This document shows, piece after piece, positions 55,296 through 62,805 of a stretch of DNA of 64,000 bases. How positions within the stretch are numbered: the first letter of the stretch is position 1; each line of letters begins with the position of its first letter. This DNA is from Muricauda sp. SCSIO 65647 (GTDB lineage: Bacteria; Bacteroidota; Bacteroidia; Flavobacteriales; Flavobacteriaceae): positions 2,148,501-2,212,500 of the forward strand of contig NZ_CP091037.1 in NCBI RefSeq assembly GCF_021534965.1, written 5' to 3'. Both the position numbers and the translations under genes were made by a program. The notes below the pieces were generated by a model. That model was not told where the DNA came from. It saw nothing but the letters and a program-made list of their open reading frames with translations, and did no database searches.

Positions 55296-56245
55296 AGGAA
55301 CATGAATTGAAAGTCGCACTGGCACAAATCGCTCCGGCTTGGTTGAACAAAAAGGCAACGCTTGAAAAAATAACGGCAACCATTCAGGAAGCTGCCCACG
55401 AAAAGACCGAACTTTTGGTCTTCGGGGAAGCTTTCTTGCCAGGCTACCCGTATTGGTTGGCCTATACTGATGGGGCGGCTTGGGACTTAAAAGTGAACAA
55501 AGAACTGCACGCGCATTATGTGCGTAATTCCATACAGATCGAAGCCGGTGAATTGAACGAGGTCTGCCATTTGGCAAAAAAACACCATATGGCCATCTAT
55601 TTGGGCATGATGGAACGTGCCAAAGACCGTGGTGGCCATAGCCTATATTGCTCACTCGTCTATATCGACCAACAGGGAGAGATCAAATCGGTGCATCGAA
55701 AATTACAGCCCACTTACGATGAACGACTGACTTGGGCACCCGGCGATGGCAACGGATTGCAAGTGCATTCATTGAAGCAATTCACCGCCGGGGGATTGAA
55801 CTGTTGGGAAAACTGGATGCCACTGCCCAGGGCCGCCCTTTACGGTCAGGGTGAAAACCTGCATGTCGCCGTATGGCCAGGCAATTTAAACAACACCCAA
55901 GACATTACCCGTTTCATAGCCCGTGAGTCACGCAGCTATGTTATTTCGGTTTCGTCACTGATGACCGAAAAAGATTTTCCGGCCGATACGCCCCATCTTG
56001 ACAAAATTCAGGAAAAAGCACCTAAGGTTTTGGCCAATGGCGGCTCATGCATCGCAGGCCCTGATGGGGAATGGGTTTTGGAACCCGTGGTCGGGGAAGA
56101 GGGGCTTATCTATCAAACCTTGAATGTGAACCGCGTTTATGAAGAGCGACAGAATTTTGACCCCGTTGGGCATTATTCCAGACCTGATGTGACGAAGTTG
56201 AAAGTGAATCGCGAACGGCAATCCACCATTGCATTAAATGATTGA
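55292..56245 (+). CDS. Nitrilase/carbon-nitrogen hydrolase family enzyme
   Basis: The 317-residue protein has the nitrilase Glu-Lys-Cys triad in order: Glu near 48 in LVFGEAFLPGYPYW, Lys near 133 in VHRKLQPTYDER, and Cys near 168 in GGLNCWENWMPLPR. The FGEAFLPGYPYWLAY and GLNCWENWMP motifs are those of the true nitrilase/cyanide hydratase branch and not of amidases such as biotinidase-type enzymes. It should hydrolyse a nitrile or related C-N bond in the cytoplasm; the substrate is unknown. It overlaps the prenyltransferase gene by 4 bases, which is an odd partner. Confidence 0.9.
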   Translation: MKEHELKVALAQIAPAWLNKKATLEKITATIQEAAHEKTELLVFGEAFLPGYPYWLAYTDGAAWDLKVNKELHAHYVRNSIQIEAGELNEVCHLAKKHHMAIYLGMMERAKDRGGHSLYCSLVYIDQQGEIKSVHRKLQPTYDERLTWAPGDGNGLQVHSLKQFTAGGLNCWENWMPLPRAALYGQGENLHVAVWPGNLNNTQDITRFIARESRSYVISVSSLMTEKDFPADTPHLDKIQEKAPKVLANGGSCIAGPDGEWVLEPVVGEEGLIYQTLNVNRVYEERQNFDPVGHYSRPDVTKLKVNRERQSTIALND

Positions 56246-56318
56246 TTTTATCGATAAGAGATGAAATGGCTCTAGTGCAATGATTCGTAAAAAAGCGGTC
56301 TGGTCTTGACATATTGCC

Positions 56319-56326
56319 TACCTTTG
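56319..56326 (+). promoter_or_regulatory. -7 box of the pseudouridine synthase gene
   Basis: TACCTTTG fits TAnnTTTG and stands 16 bases before ATG 56343. A TTGAC lies only 10 bases upstream, too near for a -33 box, so the upstream element is unclear. Confidence 0.5.
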
Positions 56327-56342
56327 CCAAAATTTTTGACTG

Positions 56343-57182
56343 ATGGCGAAATCAGACTACGAACGCAATCGTAAACCTTCAAACAGAAAGACGGGCGGCT
56401 ACAAGAAAAACTTCTCTAAGAGCAAACCGTTTGAACGAAAAAATCAACCACCCAAAAAGACGGGAGATCCAGACCTGATACGGCTGAACCGCTATATCGC
56501 CAATGCAGGTATCTGCTCACGACGTGAGGCCGATACCTTTATCGCTGCGGGCAATGTGACCGTGAACGGTAAGGTGATCACCGAAATGGGGCATAAGGTA
56601 AAGCGCTCTGATGATGTTCGGTTTGATGGTCGAAAGCTGAACCCTGAAAAGAAAGAATATGTACTGCTCAACAAACCCAAGAACTTCATCACCACCACCC
56701 GCGACGAAAAAGGTCGCAGAACGGTGATGGAACTGGTGAGCAGCGCCTCTAACAGTCGGTTGTATCCGGTTGGGCGTTTAGATAGAAACACCACGGGGCT
56801 ATTGCTTTTCACGAACGATGGCGATCTTGCCAAAAAACTGACCCATCCCAAGCATGGGGTGCGCAAGATTTATCATGTGTTTTTAGATAAGAATGTCTCC
56901 ATTGTTGATATTCGAAAAATCCGTGACGGACTTGAATTGGAAGATGGCAAAATAGAAGTGGACGAAGTGGATTATGTATCGGGTGCCAGCAAAAAGGAAG
57001 TGGGTATTGAAATCCATTCCGGAAAAAACCGCATCGTACGTCGCATTTTTGAACATTTGGGGTACGAGGTCTCCAAATTGGATCGTGTCGTTTTTGCCGG
57101 GCTCACCAAAAAAGACCTGCCCCGGGGACATTGGCGATACCTAACCCAGCAAGAGGTGATCAATTTGGGGATGATCAAATAA
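56343..57182 (+). CDS. rluB: RsuA/RluB-family 23S rRNA pseudouridine synthase
   Basis: The 279-residue protein has a basic, Lys/Arg/Asn-rich N-terminal tail (1-45), an S4 RNA-binding domain (about 46-105, IRLNRYIANAGICSRREAD), and the RluB/E/F catalytic domain with GRLDRNTTGLLLFTNDGDLAKKLTHP (in pieces, about 140-165), in which the Asp of GRLD is the catalytic residue. IHSGKNRIVRRIFEHLGYEV and LDRVVFAGL near the end are the family tail. It modifies rRNA in the cytoplasm, probably 23S. The choice RluB over RsuA/RluF rests on overall form. Confidence 0.9.
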   Translation: MAKSDYERNRKPSNRKTGGYKKNFSKSKPFERKNQPPKKTGDPDLIRLNRYIANAGICSRREADTFIAAGNVTVNGKVITEMGHKVKRSDDVRFDGRKLNPEKKEYVLLNKPKNFITTTRDEKGRRTVMELVSSASNSRLYPVGRLDRNTTGLLLFTNDGDLAKKLTHPKHGVRKIYHVFLDKNVSIVDIRKIRDGLELEDGKIEVDEVDYVSGASKKEVGIEIHSGKNRIVRRIFEHLGYEVSKLDRVVFAGLTKKDLPRGHWRYLTQQEVINLGMIK

Positions 57183-57189
57183 CGGTTAA

Positions 57190-57217
57190 TATAAAGGGCG
57201 TTTAAATGCTCTTTATA
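57190..57217 (+). terminator. Possible terminator of rluB
   Basis: TAAAGGGC and GCTCTTTA form an 8-bp stem with one G-T pair around loop GTTTAAAT. No strong T tract follows, so it is weak. Confidence 0.4.
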
Positions 57218-57346
57218 CATTATTAACAATATTTGTTTTACCTAGCAAATGTGTAAAGGTGTTCACCAACTTCAAATTCTGTTTGTGGAAATGGTCGGAC
57301 TTTGTTTAGTTAATGGTTATTATCAAAGCTAGCTTCTTATTTTTCA

Positions 57347-57901
57347 TTAGTTGAAATTGATTATTCCTCCTGTTGAACTAATCTTTGTACCGACATCTAG
57401 AGTTGCTTCTATTACATATTCTATTCGATTTGGTATATTGCTTGTATTAGACAATTTCATTAAAAAGTCCCTTGTACCTGGACTGTTCTCAGGAATATAT
57501 TCTGAGATGGATTCGTTGGTGCCTATAACAAATAACTGATTTGTTATATCAATTCTCTCATTATTATTAGAATTGAGTATTTCAACTTTAACACTATCAA
57601 TTTTATTCAAGTAAATAAATTCGTCATCACCACATGGTACCACGGCCGCTTTTGACACCGTTACATCAGTTTTATTTTGTTCGCTGGAAGCGATACTTTC
57701 GAATTCGGTAATCAGTAATTCAATAACTAAGTCTTCTTTATCAATGGGGCTTTGTTCATCTACCACTACGGGATTATTTCCGTCAAAAATCAATGCTCTT
57801 GATTCTAAACCTGAAATCGTAACTTCATATGTATTAGTATCACAACAACCAATAATTAACTGAGCCAAGAGCATCGATAGGACTATATTTCTAATATTCA
57901 T
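57347..57901 (-). CDS. Orphan lipoprotein in an AT-rich island (possibly DUF5034)
   Basis: Translation from ATG 57901 gives a lipoprotein signal (MNIRNIVLSMLLAQLIIGCC); ATG 57916 (MEKKKMN) is also possible, while the ATG at 57952 would add a long basic lead. The mature part (about 165 residues) is beta-rich and Asn/Ser-rich with no motif I can assign firmly; its form recalls the DUF5034 group. The gene is visibly more AT-rich than its neighbours. It lies downstream (minus strand) of an attC-like hairpin and the next small gene, a layout like a gene cassette. Function is unknown. Confidence 0.6.
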   Translation of the reverse strand: MNIRNIVLSMLLAQLIIGCCDTNTYEVTISGLESRALIFDGNNPVVVDEQSPIDKEDLVIELLITEFESIASSEQNKTDVTVSKAAVVPCGDDEFIYLNKIDSVKVEILNSNNNERIDITNQLFVIGTNESISEYIPENSPGTRDFLMKLSNTSNIPNRIEYVIEATLDVGTKISSTGGIINFN

Positions 57902-57962
57902 TTTCTTCTTTTCCATTTCAATTTTTTTATTCTTTCTTAAGAATAAAACCAATTATTATTGC

Positions 57963-58035
57963 CAACGGTCTAAGCCATGATTTGTGGCGGTGAAGAAATG
58001 CGGAGTATTTCCAGCCTTAGCAAACCCAGCCGTTG
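57963..58035. other. attC-like imperfect hairpin between two orphan genes
   Basis: CAACGG (57963-57968) pairs with CCGTTG (58030-58035), and CTAAG (57970-57974) with CTTAG (58016-58020). The loops are unequal: 1 base on one side and 9 on the other. About 40 bases separate the arms. Two short paired blocks with bulged bases are the plan of integron attC sites, but the ends do not fit the RYYYAAC/GTTRRRY consensus. Confidence 0.5.
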
Positions 58036-58058
58036 ATGGTTTATAGGTTTGAATTTAA

Positions 58059-58406
58059 CTAAAACCAGCTATAAATTATAGCCAATGTTGTGTACAGTTT
58101 ATTTTCAGTTTCGAACTCCGCTTCCTTTTTCCAAATGAAAATTAAGCCAGCAATAACATTGAAAATCACAAGTAAAACAGTCCAGTTTATTTTCTTCTCT
58201 TTTGGTAGTTTTTTATAATTCCAAAGTCGATAAATCAGATAACCAATCTGGATTAAGACAAGTCCATTTACAATTGGCGCTTGATATTGAAATTCCACAA
58301 CATTATTCGTTATCCATTTGAAAAAATCAAGGTTCCAAAAGGAAAACATGTATAGAAGACCAACAGCTGAAGGAATAGAGAGCAAAATTTTTAAAAATCC
58401 GTTCAT
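58059..58406 (-). CDS. Small orphan membrane protein in the AT-rich island
   Basis: The 115-residue protein has three hydrophobic helices (about 5-22, 44-62 and 76-93) and a basic loop KKLPKEKKIN between the second and third. No family is recognised. It is AT-rich against its neighbours. A perfect 10-bp inverted repeat flanks it: GTTGTGTACA (58087-58096, inside its last codons) and TGTACACAAC (58445-58454, upstream of its start). Together with the hairpin beyond its stop this suggests a mobile unit. Confidence 0.55.
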   Translation of the reverse strand: MNGFLKILLSIPSAVGLLYMFSFWNLDFFKWITNNVVEFQYQAPIVNGLVLIQIGYLIYRLWNYKKLPKEKKINWTVLLVIFNVIAGLIFIWKKEAEFETENKLYTTLAIIYSWF

Positions 58407-58454
58407 TTAGGTTTGGATGGTCCGTCCGTAAAGAGCATTAAAATTGTACACAAC
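58087..58454. repeat. 10-bp inverted repeat around the small membrane-protein gene
   Basis: The arms are GTTGTGTACA at 58087-58096 and its exact complement TGTACACAAC at 58445-58454. The left arm lies in the last coding codons of the gene, the right arm upstream of its start. Confidence 0.6.
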
Positions 58455-58498
58455 GTAAGGATATGGATCGTGATTTTTATTTCTTTTAGGTGTAGAAG

Positions 58499-59779
58499 TC
58501 AACCAATACCTTCCATCTTCTTTTTGATTTCTGTCAAACATAGATTGCCCAAACTGCCCTGATGGGTATGTTGAATGTCTTTTTTGGGTCTGAAGTTGCC
58601 ATTTTCGATGGCCTGCCCCATCGATTTGTAGGCATCGCGAAAGGGCATACCGCTTTTGACCATTTCGTTCAGCGTATCGACACTGAAAAGGTAATCGTAC
58701 TTGGGGTCGTCGAGAATGTTTTTGTTGACTTTTATTTCTTTCAGGCTGAACGTCATGATTTCAAGACAGGCCTTCATATCCTGTAGCGCGGGTACGATGA
58801 TGTCTTTGACTACTTGTAGGTCTCTGTGGTAGCCGCTGGGCAAGTTGTTGGTCACCAAGGTCAACTGGTTGGGCACGGCCTGTATCTTGTTGCACTTGGC
58901 CCGTATCAATTCAAACACATCGGGGTTCTTTTTGTGCGGCATAATGCTACTGCCCGTGGTCAGTTCATTGGGGAAGGAGATAAAATCAAAGTTCTGGCTC
59001 ATGTAGAACGTGATATCCATGGCCAATTTTGAAAGGGTGGCCGCGACACTTGAAATACCAAAAGCGGTCGCTTTTTCCACTTTTCCCCTGCCCATTTGGG
59101 CAGCCACCACGTTGTACTTTAAGGTTTCAAAGTCCATCTCTTGGGTAGTGAAACTTCTGTCAATAGGGAAGGAGCTTCCATAGCCTGCGGCACTGCCCAA
59201 GGGGTTCTGGTCTGCAACTTTATGGGCCGCCTGCACGAAATACAGGTCATCGACCAGACTTTCGGCATAGGCGGAGAACCATAGCCCGAACGAAGAGGGC
59301 ATGGCAATCTGTAGGTGCGTATAACCGGGCAACAAGACCTTTTGGTGTTTTTCGGCGAGTTTGAGCAACAAATCGAAAAGGGCTTTGACCTGGGTTTTGA
59401 TTTCGGTCAGTTCGTCTTTTAAATACAGCTGCATGGCCACCAACACCTGGTCGTTTCGCGAACGGGCGGTATGTATTTTCTTTCCTGCATCGCCCAGTTT
59501 TTCAGTGAGCAGAAATTCGATTTTTGAGTGCATGTCCTCAAAATCCTCCTCGATGGTAAATTTCCCTTTTTCAATGGATTTCGCGATGACCTCCAATTCT
59601 TTTACCAGCGCTTTTCCATCATCTTCAGAAATCAAACCTACTTTTGCCAACATTTTGGCATGTGCGGTAGAGGCGATGACATCGTACTTCGCCAGCAATA
59701 AATCGAGTTCGCGGTCATTGCCCACTGTAAATTGGTCTATTTTTTTGTCGGTGCTAAAGCCTTTGTCCCAGAGTTTCAT
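58499..59779 (-). CDS. argH: Argininosuccinate lyase
   Basis: The 426-residue protein matches ArgH: KLWDKGFSTDKKIDQFTVGND at the start, DMHSKIEFLLTEKLGDAGKKIHTARSRNDQV (in pieces, about 83-112), LPGYTHLQIAMPSSFGLWFSAY (about 149-170) and the fumarase-superfamily signature GSSIMPHKKNPDVFELIRA (about 271-289). It splits argininosuccinate into arginine and fumarate. It is the last gene of the arg operon on this strand. A four-helix-bundle gene with inverted repeats lies between it and argE. Confidence 0.95.
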   Translation of the reverse strand: MKLWDKGFSTDKKIDQFTVGNDRELDLLLAKYDVIASTAHAKMLAKVGLISEDDGKALVKELEVIAKSIEKGKFTIEEDFEDMHSKIEFLLTEKLGDAGKKIHTARSRNDQVLVAMQLYLKDELTEIKTQVKALFDLLLKLAEKHQKVLLPGYTHLQIAMPSSFGLWFSAYAESLVDDLYFVQAAHKVADQNPLGSAAGYGSSFPIDRSFTTQEMDFETLKYNVVAAQMGRGKVEKATAFGISSVAATLSKLAMDITFYMSQNFDFISFPNELTTGSSIMPHKKNPDVFELIRAKCNKIQAVPNQLTLVTNNLPSGYHRDLQVVKDIIVPALQDMKACLEIMTFSLKEIKVNKNILDDPKYDYLFSVDTLNEMVKSGMPFRDAYKSMGQAIENGNFRPKKDIQHTHQGSLGNLCLTEIKKKMEGIG

Positions 59780-59780
59780 G

Positions 59781-60210
59781 TTAATAGTTAGAAGTTTTTT
59801 GGTTAAAAGTTATAAGCCCTCATGGGTTGGTGTATTTCTTTATTAATGTGAAGGTCATTTTTTGGACTTCGTCACACAGGTTCAAGATAGTTTCCAGTTC
59901 ATTTTTTGATGTAAATCCTAATCTTTTTGAAATTTCCAATTGCGTTTTGAGTTCATTGATTGAACCATTTGATATTTCTAAAAAATTGCGAAAAACCTTT
60001 TTTGAGTTTCTGCCAGTACCTTCAGCAATATTCGATGGAATTGAAACTGTACTTCTACGAATTTGTCTTGTAAGACCATATTTTTCTTCATCTGGAAATG
60101 TAGCAGTTACCTTGTAAACCAATTCGACAAGATCCATTGATTTTTGCCAAACAATCAGTTCTCGATAATTATACATCTTATAACTTAAAACTACTAACTT
60201 TCAACTAATA
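59781..60210. repeat. Imperfect inverted repeats flanking the four-helix-bundle gene
   Basis: The left copy (59781-59816) reads TTAATAGTTAGAAG, then a T run, GGTTAAAAGTTATAAG. The complement of the right copy (60177-60210) reads TATTAGTTGAAAGTTAGTAG, then TTTTAAGTTATAAG. The inner 10 bases AAGTTATAAG are identical. The right copy overlaps the argE stop codon; the left begins 1 base after the argH start codon on the plus-strand coordinate. Confidence 0.6.
59820..60176 (-). CDS. Four-helix-bundle protein (23S rRNA intervening-sequence type)
   Basis: The 118-residue protein matches the S23/four-helix-bundle family: YRELIVWQKSMDLVELVYKVTATFPDEEKYGLTRQIRRSTVSIPSNIAEGTGR (in pieces) and NFLEISNGSINELKTQLEISKRLGF, the usual family core, with EVQKMTFTLIKKY at the end. 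Such genes are known inside rRNA intervening sequences and as scattered single genes; some family members pair with reverse transcriptases. None is here. Its place in the arg operon and the flanking repeats suggest an insertion. Its biochemical role is unknown. Confidence 0.88.
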   Translation of the reverse strand: MYNYRELIVWQKSMDLVELVYKVTATFPDEEKYGLTRQIRRSTVSIPSNIAEGTGRNSKKVFRNFLEISNGSINELKTQLEISKRLGFTSKNELETILNLCDEVQKMTFTLIKKYTNP

Positions 60211-61275
60211 GAGAAACCCCTTCAAAATATCAATATACAAGGCCACACCTTCCTCGACCTCTTGTACATAGATGAATTCATCGGCAGAGTGTGAGCGTAC
60301 ACTGTCACCAGGGCCCAGCTTCAATGATTGGCAGCTCAGTTCCGCTTGGTCTGATAAGGTGGGCGAACCGTAGGTATCCCTCCCCAGCGCAATGCCCGAC
60401 TGCACCAAAGGGTGATCGATTGAAATGGACGAACTGCTTAAATTCAATGACCTCGGAGTGAGTTTACAGGGGGCCTCTTTTTGCAAAATCCCATTGATTT
60501 CCTCATTGGTATAGCAATCGTTCACCCTGGTGTCAATCACTAAATCAACATGGCCGGGCACCACATTGTGCTGACTGCCCGCATTGATCTGGGTCACGGT
60601 CATCTTTACAGGGCCCAAAACATCGGAAACTTTCTCGAATCGATACTTTTTGAACCATTCAAGTACTTCGATAGTGTTGTAAATAGCGTTGTTATCGTTG
60701 GGGTGTGCAGCATGTGAAGGAGTGCCCTCTACCACGCCCTCGAAGACCACAAGCCCTTTCTCGGCAATGGCCAGTTGCATTTGGGTGGGTTCGCCCACAA
60801 TGGCCACATCGATTTCGGGCAGTATGGGCAGCAGGGCAGAGATACTCTTATCACCAGCATCTTCTTCCTCGGCCGTGGCGCTCATGATAATGTTATAGCT
60901 GAGGTCTTTACGCCCATAAAAATATACAAAGGTCGCCAACAATGAACATAAGGCCCCACCTGCATCGTTGCTGCCAAGTCCGTATAATCTGCCATCTTCG
61001 ATATGTGGATTGAAAGGATCTTTCGTATAGGCTGAATTGGGTTTTACCGTATCGTGGTGCGAGTTCAATAAAAGATTGGGCTTGCTTTCATCGTAGTACT
61101 TGTTAAAGGCATAGATGTTGTTATACTGCCTTTTGGTGTCTACCCCAAATTTTTTGAGCCAAGTATCGATAGCTGTCGCTGTCTCGTCTTCTTCTTCTGA
61201 AAAGGAAGGTGTCGAGATCAGTTCTTTCAACAGTTCGAGGGCTTTTTGTGCCAAAGTATCTTTATCGAGCATCAT
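60205..61275 (-). CDS. argE: M20-family acyl-ornithine/citrulline deacylase (ArgE-like)
   Basis: The 356-residue M20 peptidase-family protein has LLNSHHDTVKPN (about 71-82, metal His and Asp), YGLGSNDAGGALCSLLA (about 97-113, bridging Asp), SATAEEEDAG (about 132-141, catalytic and metal Glu), VGEPTQMQLAIAEKG (about 160-174) and the late metal His in RSHSADEFIYV. It removes the acyl group from the acylated arginine precursor; the substrate may be N-succinyl- or N-acetyl-citrulline or -ornithine. Its start overlaps the argB stop by 4 bases (ATGA). Confidence 0.9.
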   Translation of the reverse strand: MMLDKDTLAQKALELLKELISTPSFSEEEDETATAIDTWLKKFGVDTKRQYNNIYAFNKYYDESKPNLLLNSHHDTVKPNSAYTKDPFNPHIEDGRLYGLGSNDAGGALCSLLATFVYFYGRKDLSYNIIMSATAEEEDAGDKSISALLPILPEIDVAIVGEPTQMQLAIAEKGLVVFEGVVEGTPSHAAHPNDNNAIYNTIEVLEWFKKYRFEKVSDVLGPVKMTVTQINAGSQHNVVPGHVDLVIDTRVNDCYTNEEINGILQKEAPCKLTPRSLNLSSSSISIDHPLVQSGIALGRDTYGSPTLSDQAELSCQSLKLGPGDSVRSHSADEFIYVQEVEEGVALYIDILKGFLY

Positions 61276-62051
61276 AGTACGAGCGTTGTATAGTTGCTGT
61301 TTTCTTTTTCAAACAGGGCCAAGTTACCGATTCTGACCTCGTTTACCCCATTGTTAAGGGCATGGAACCCATTGTGCAATTTTGGAAGCATACCTTCACT
61401 GATGACCCCTTCAGACAACAGTTTTTGATAAGATTTTGAATTGATTCGTTGTATTATGGAATCTTCATCGGAAATGTCGCGAAGCACCCCATTTTTTTCA
61501 AAGCAATAATACAAGATTACCTCAAAATCATTGCCCAGGCCCATTGCCAGTTCAGAGGCGATGGTATCGGCATTGGTGTTCAACAACTGACCTTTTTGGT
61601 CGTGTGTCAAAGCACAGAAAATAGGGGTAATCCCAAGATGTAGAAGATTTTTTATCAGATCGGCATTTATGCTATCCACATCGCCCGCAAAACCATAGTC
61701 CACATTCTTTACGGGTCGTTTGTGAGCCTGTATGCTATTGCCATCCGCACCGCTCATGCCAATGGCGTTGCAGTTCAAAGCCTGCAATTGGGCCACGATT
61801 TTTTTGTTGACCAATCCGCCATAGACCATAAGTACTACATCTAATGTAGCGGCATCGGTGATTCTTCTACCATTGACCATTTTGGGCGTTATGCCCAGTT
61901 TGGGCAATAGCGCTGTAGCCTTTTTTCCACCGCCATGCACTAAGATCTTGGGATTGTCCATCTCGGCAAACAGCTTTAGGAGTTTATCGAGTTCCGCATC
62001 ATCTTCGATAATGTTGCCGCCAATTTTTAGTATGGATAAGTGTTGCTTCAT
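61272..62051 (-). CDS. argB: N-acyl-glutamate kinase (acetylglutamate kinase family)
   Basis: Start ATG 62051 is preferred: it follows the SDR stop by 1 base and begins MKQHLSILKIGGNII. ATG 62060, three codons earlier, is possible. The 259-residue kinase has ILKIGGNIIED, LVHGGGKKATALLPKLG (about 37-53), KMVNGRRITDAATLDVVLMVYGG (about 56-78), NADTIASELAMGLG (about 154-167) and the ending LPKLHNGFHALNNGVNEVRIGN. It phosphorylates N-acetyl- or N-succinyl-glutamate. It is in the middle of the operon. Confidence 0.93.
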   Translation of the reverse strand: MKQHLSILKIGGNIIEDDAELDKLLKLFAEMDNPKILVHGGGKKATALLPKLGITPKMVNGRRITDAATLDVVLMVYGGLVNKKIVAQLQALNCNAIGMSGADGNSIQAHKRPVKNVDYGFAGDVDSINADLIKNLLHLGITPIFCALTHDQKGQLLNTNADTIASELAMGLGNDFEVILYYCFEKNGVLRDISDEDSIIQRINSKSYQKLLSEGVISEGMLPKLHNGFHALNNGVNEVRIGNLALFEKENSNYTTLVL

Positions 62052-62052
62052 G

Positions 62053-62802
62053 TTATGCATTTAAAATTCCCCCATCAATGGTCATGGCCGTGCCCGTGAT
62101 CCAGGAAGAGTCGTCAGAAACCAAAAACAGGGCCAAATTGGCAACATCTTCAGGGGTGCCCAATCGATTCAACAGTGTTGCATTTCCCGCATTTTCGACC
62201 GCTTCTTCAGGATTGGGAAACGCTTTGGCTGAATTCCATAACAACGGGGTATCAACGGGTCCGGGACAAAGGGCGTTCACCCTGATTTTTGGGGCATATT
62301 CAACTGCCATTTGCCGCATTAGGGCCAATGTGGCCCCTTTTGAAGCACAATAGGCAGGGTGATTGGGAAAGCTCTTAAAGGCCGCAATTGACGAGTTGAT
62401 CAGTATGTTGCCGCCCTCCCCTTTCTGTAAATGGGGAATGGCATATTTTGAAAGATAAAAAATGGAGGTCAGATTGATGTCAAGGGTGCGTTGCCATTCA
62501 TCGATGGGCAGGTTTACCACATCGCCCAACCCCAAAACACCTGCATTCAAAGAGAGTACATCCAACTTTCCAAAAGTATCGATGGCGGTTTTCACCAATG
62601 CTTCGTTGTATGGGGCATCACTGACATCCCCAGCCATAAATACAGATTCTGGAAGCTCTTTTTCCAAAGCTTTGCCCCGCTCTCTATTTTGCCCTGAAAG
62701 CACAAGTTTGGCACCCTCACCATGAAATGCAGTGGCTATTGCCCTGCCCATGCCACTTGTGGCTCCCGTAACGATACAAACCTTGTCTTTGAGTCTTGCC
62801 AT
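62053..62802 (-). CDS. Short-chain dehydrogenase/reductase embedded in the arg operon
   Basis: The 249-residue SDR has the nucleotide motif GATSGMGRAIA (about 13-23), NAGVLGLG (about 84-91), the catalytic Ser in INSSIAAF (about 133-140) and YCASKGATL with Tyr/Lys (about 150-158), and the ending SSWITGTAMTIDGGIL. It is a classical NAD(P)-dependent oxidoreductase. It lies 3 bases after argF' and its stop abuts the argB start, so it is co-translated with arginine genes, though no arginine step needs such an enzyme. The substrate is unknown. Confidence 0.9.
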   Translation of the reverse strand: MARLKDKVCIVTGATSGMGRAIATAFHGEGAKLVLSGQNRERGKALEKELPESVFMAGDVSDAPYNEALVKTAIDTFGKLDVLSLNAGVLGLGDVVNLPIDEWQRTLDINLTSIFYLSKYAIPHLQKGEGGNILINSSIAAFKSFPNHPAYCASKGATLALMRQMAVEYAPKIRVNALCPGPVDTPLLWNSAKAFPNPEEAVENAGNATLLNRLGTPEDVANLALFLVSDDSSWITGTAMTIDGGILNA

Positions 62803-62805
62803 CTT

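Noticed and set aside
57963-58035. A true integron attC site
   Set aside because: The ends do not match RYYYAAC/GTTRRRY, and no integrase or further cassette array is visible; kept only as attC-like.
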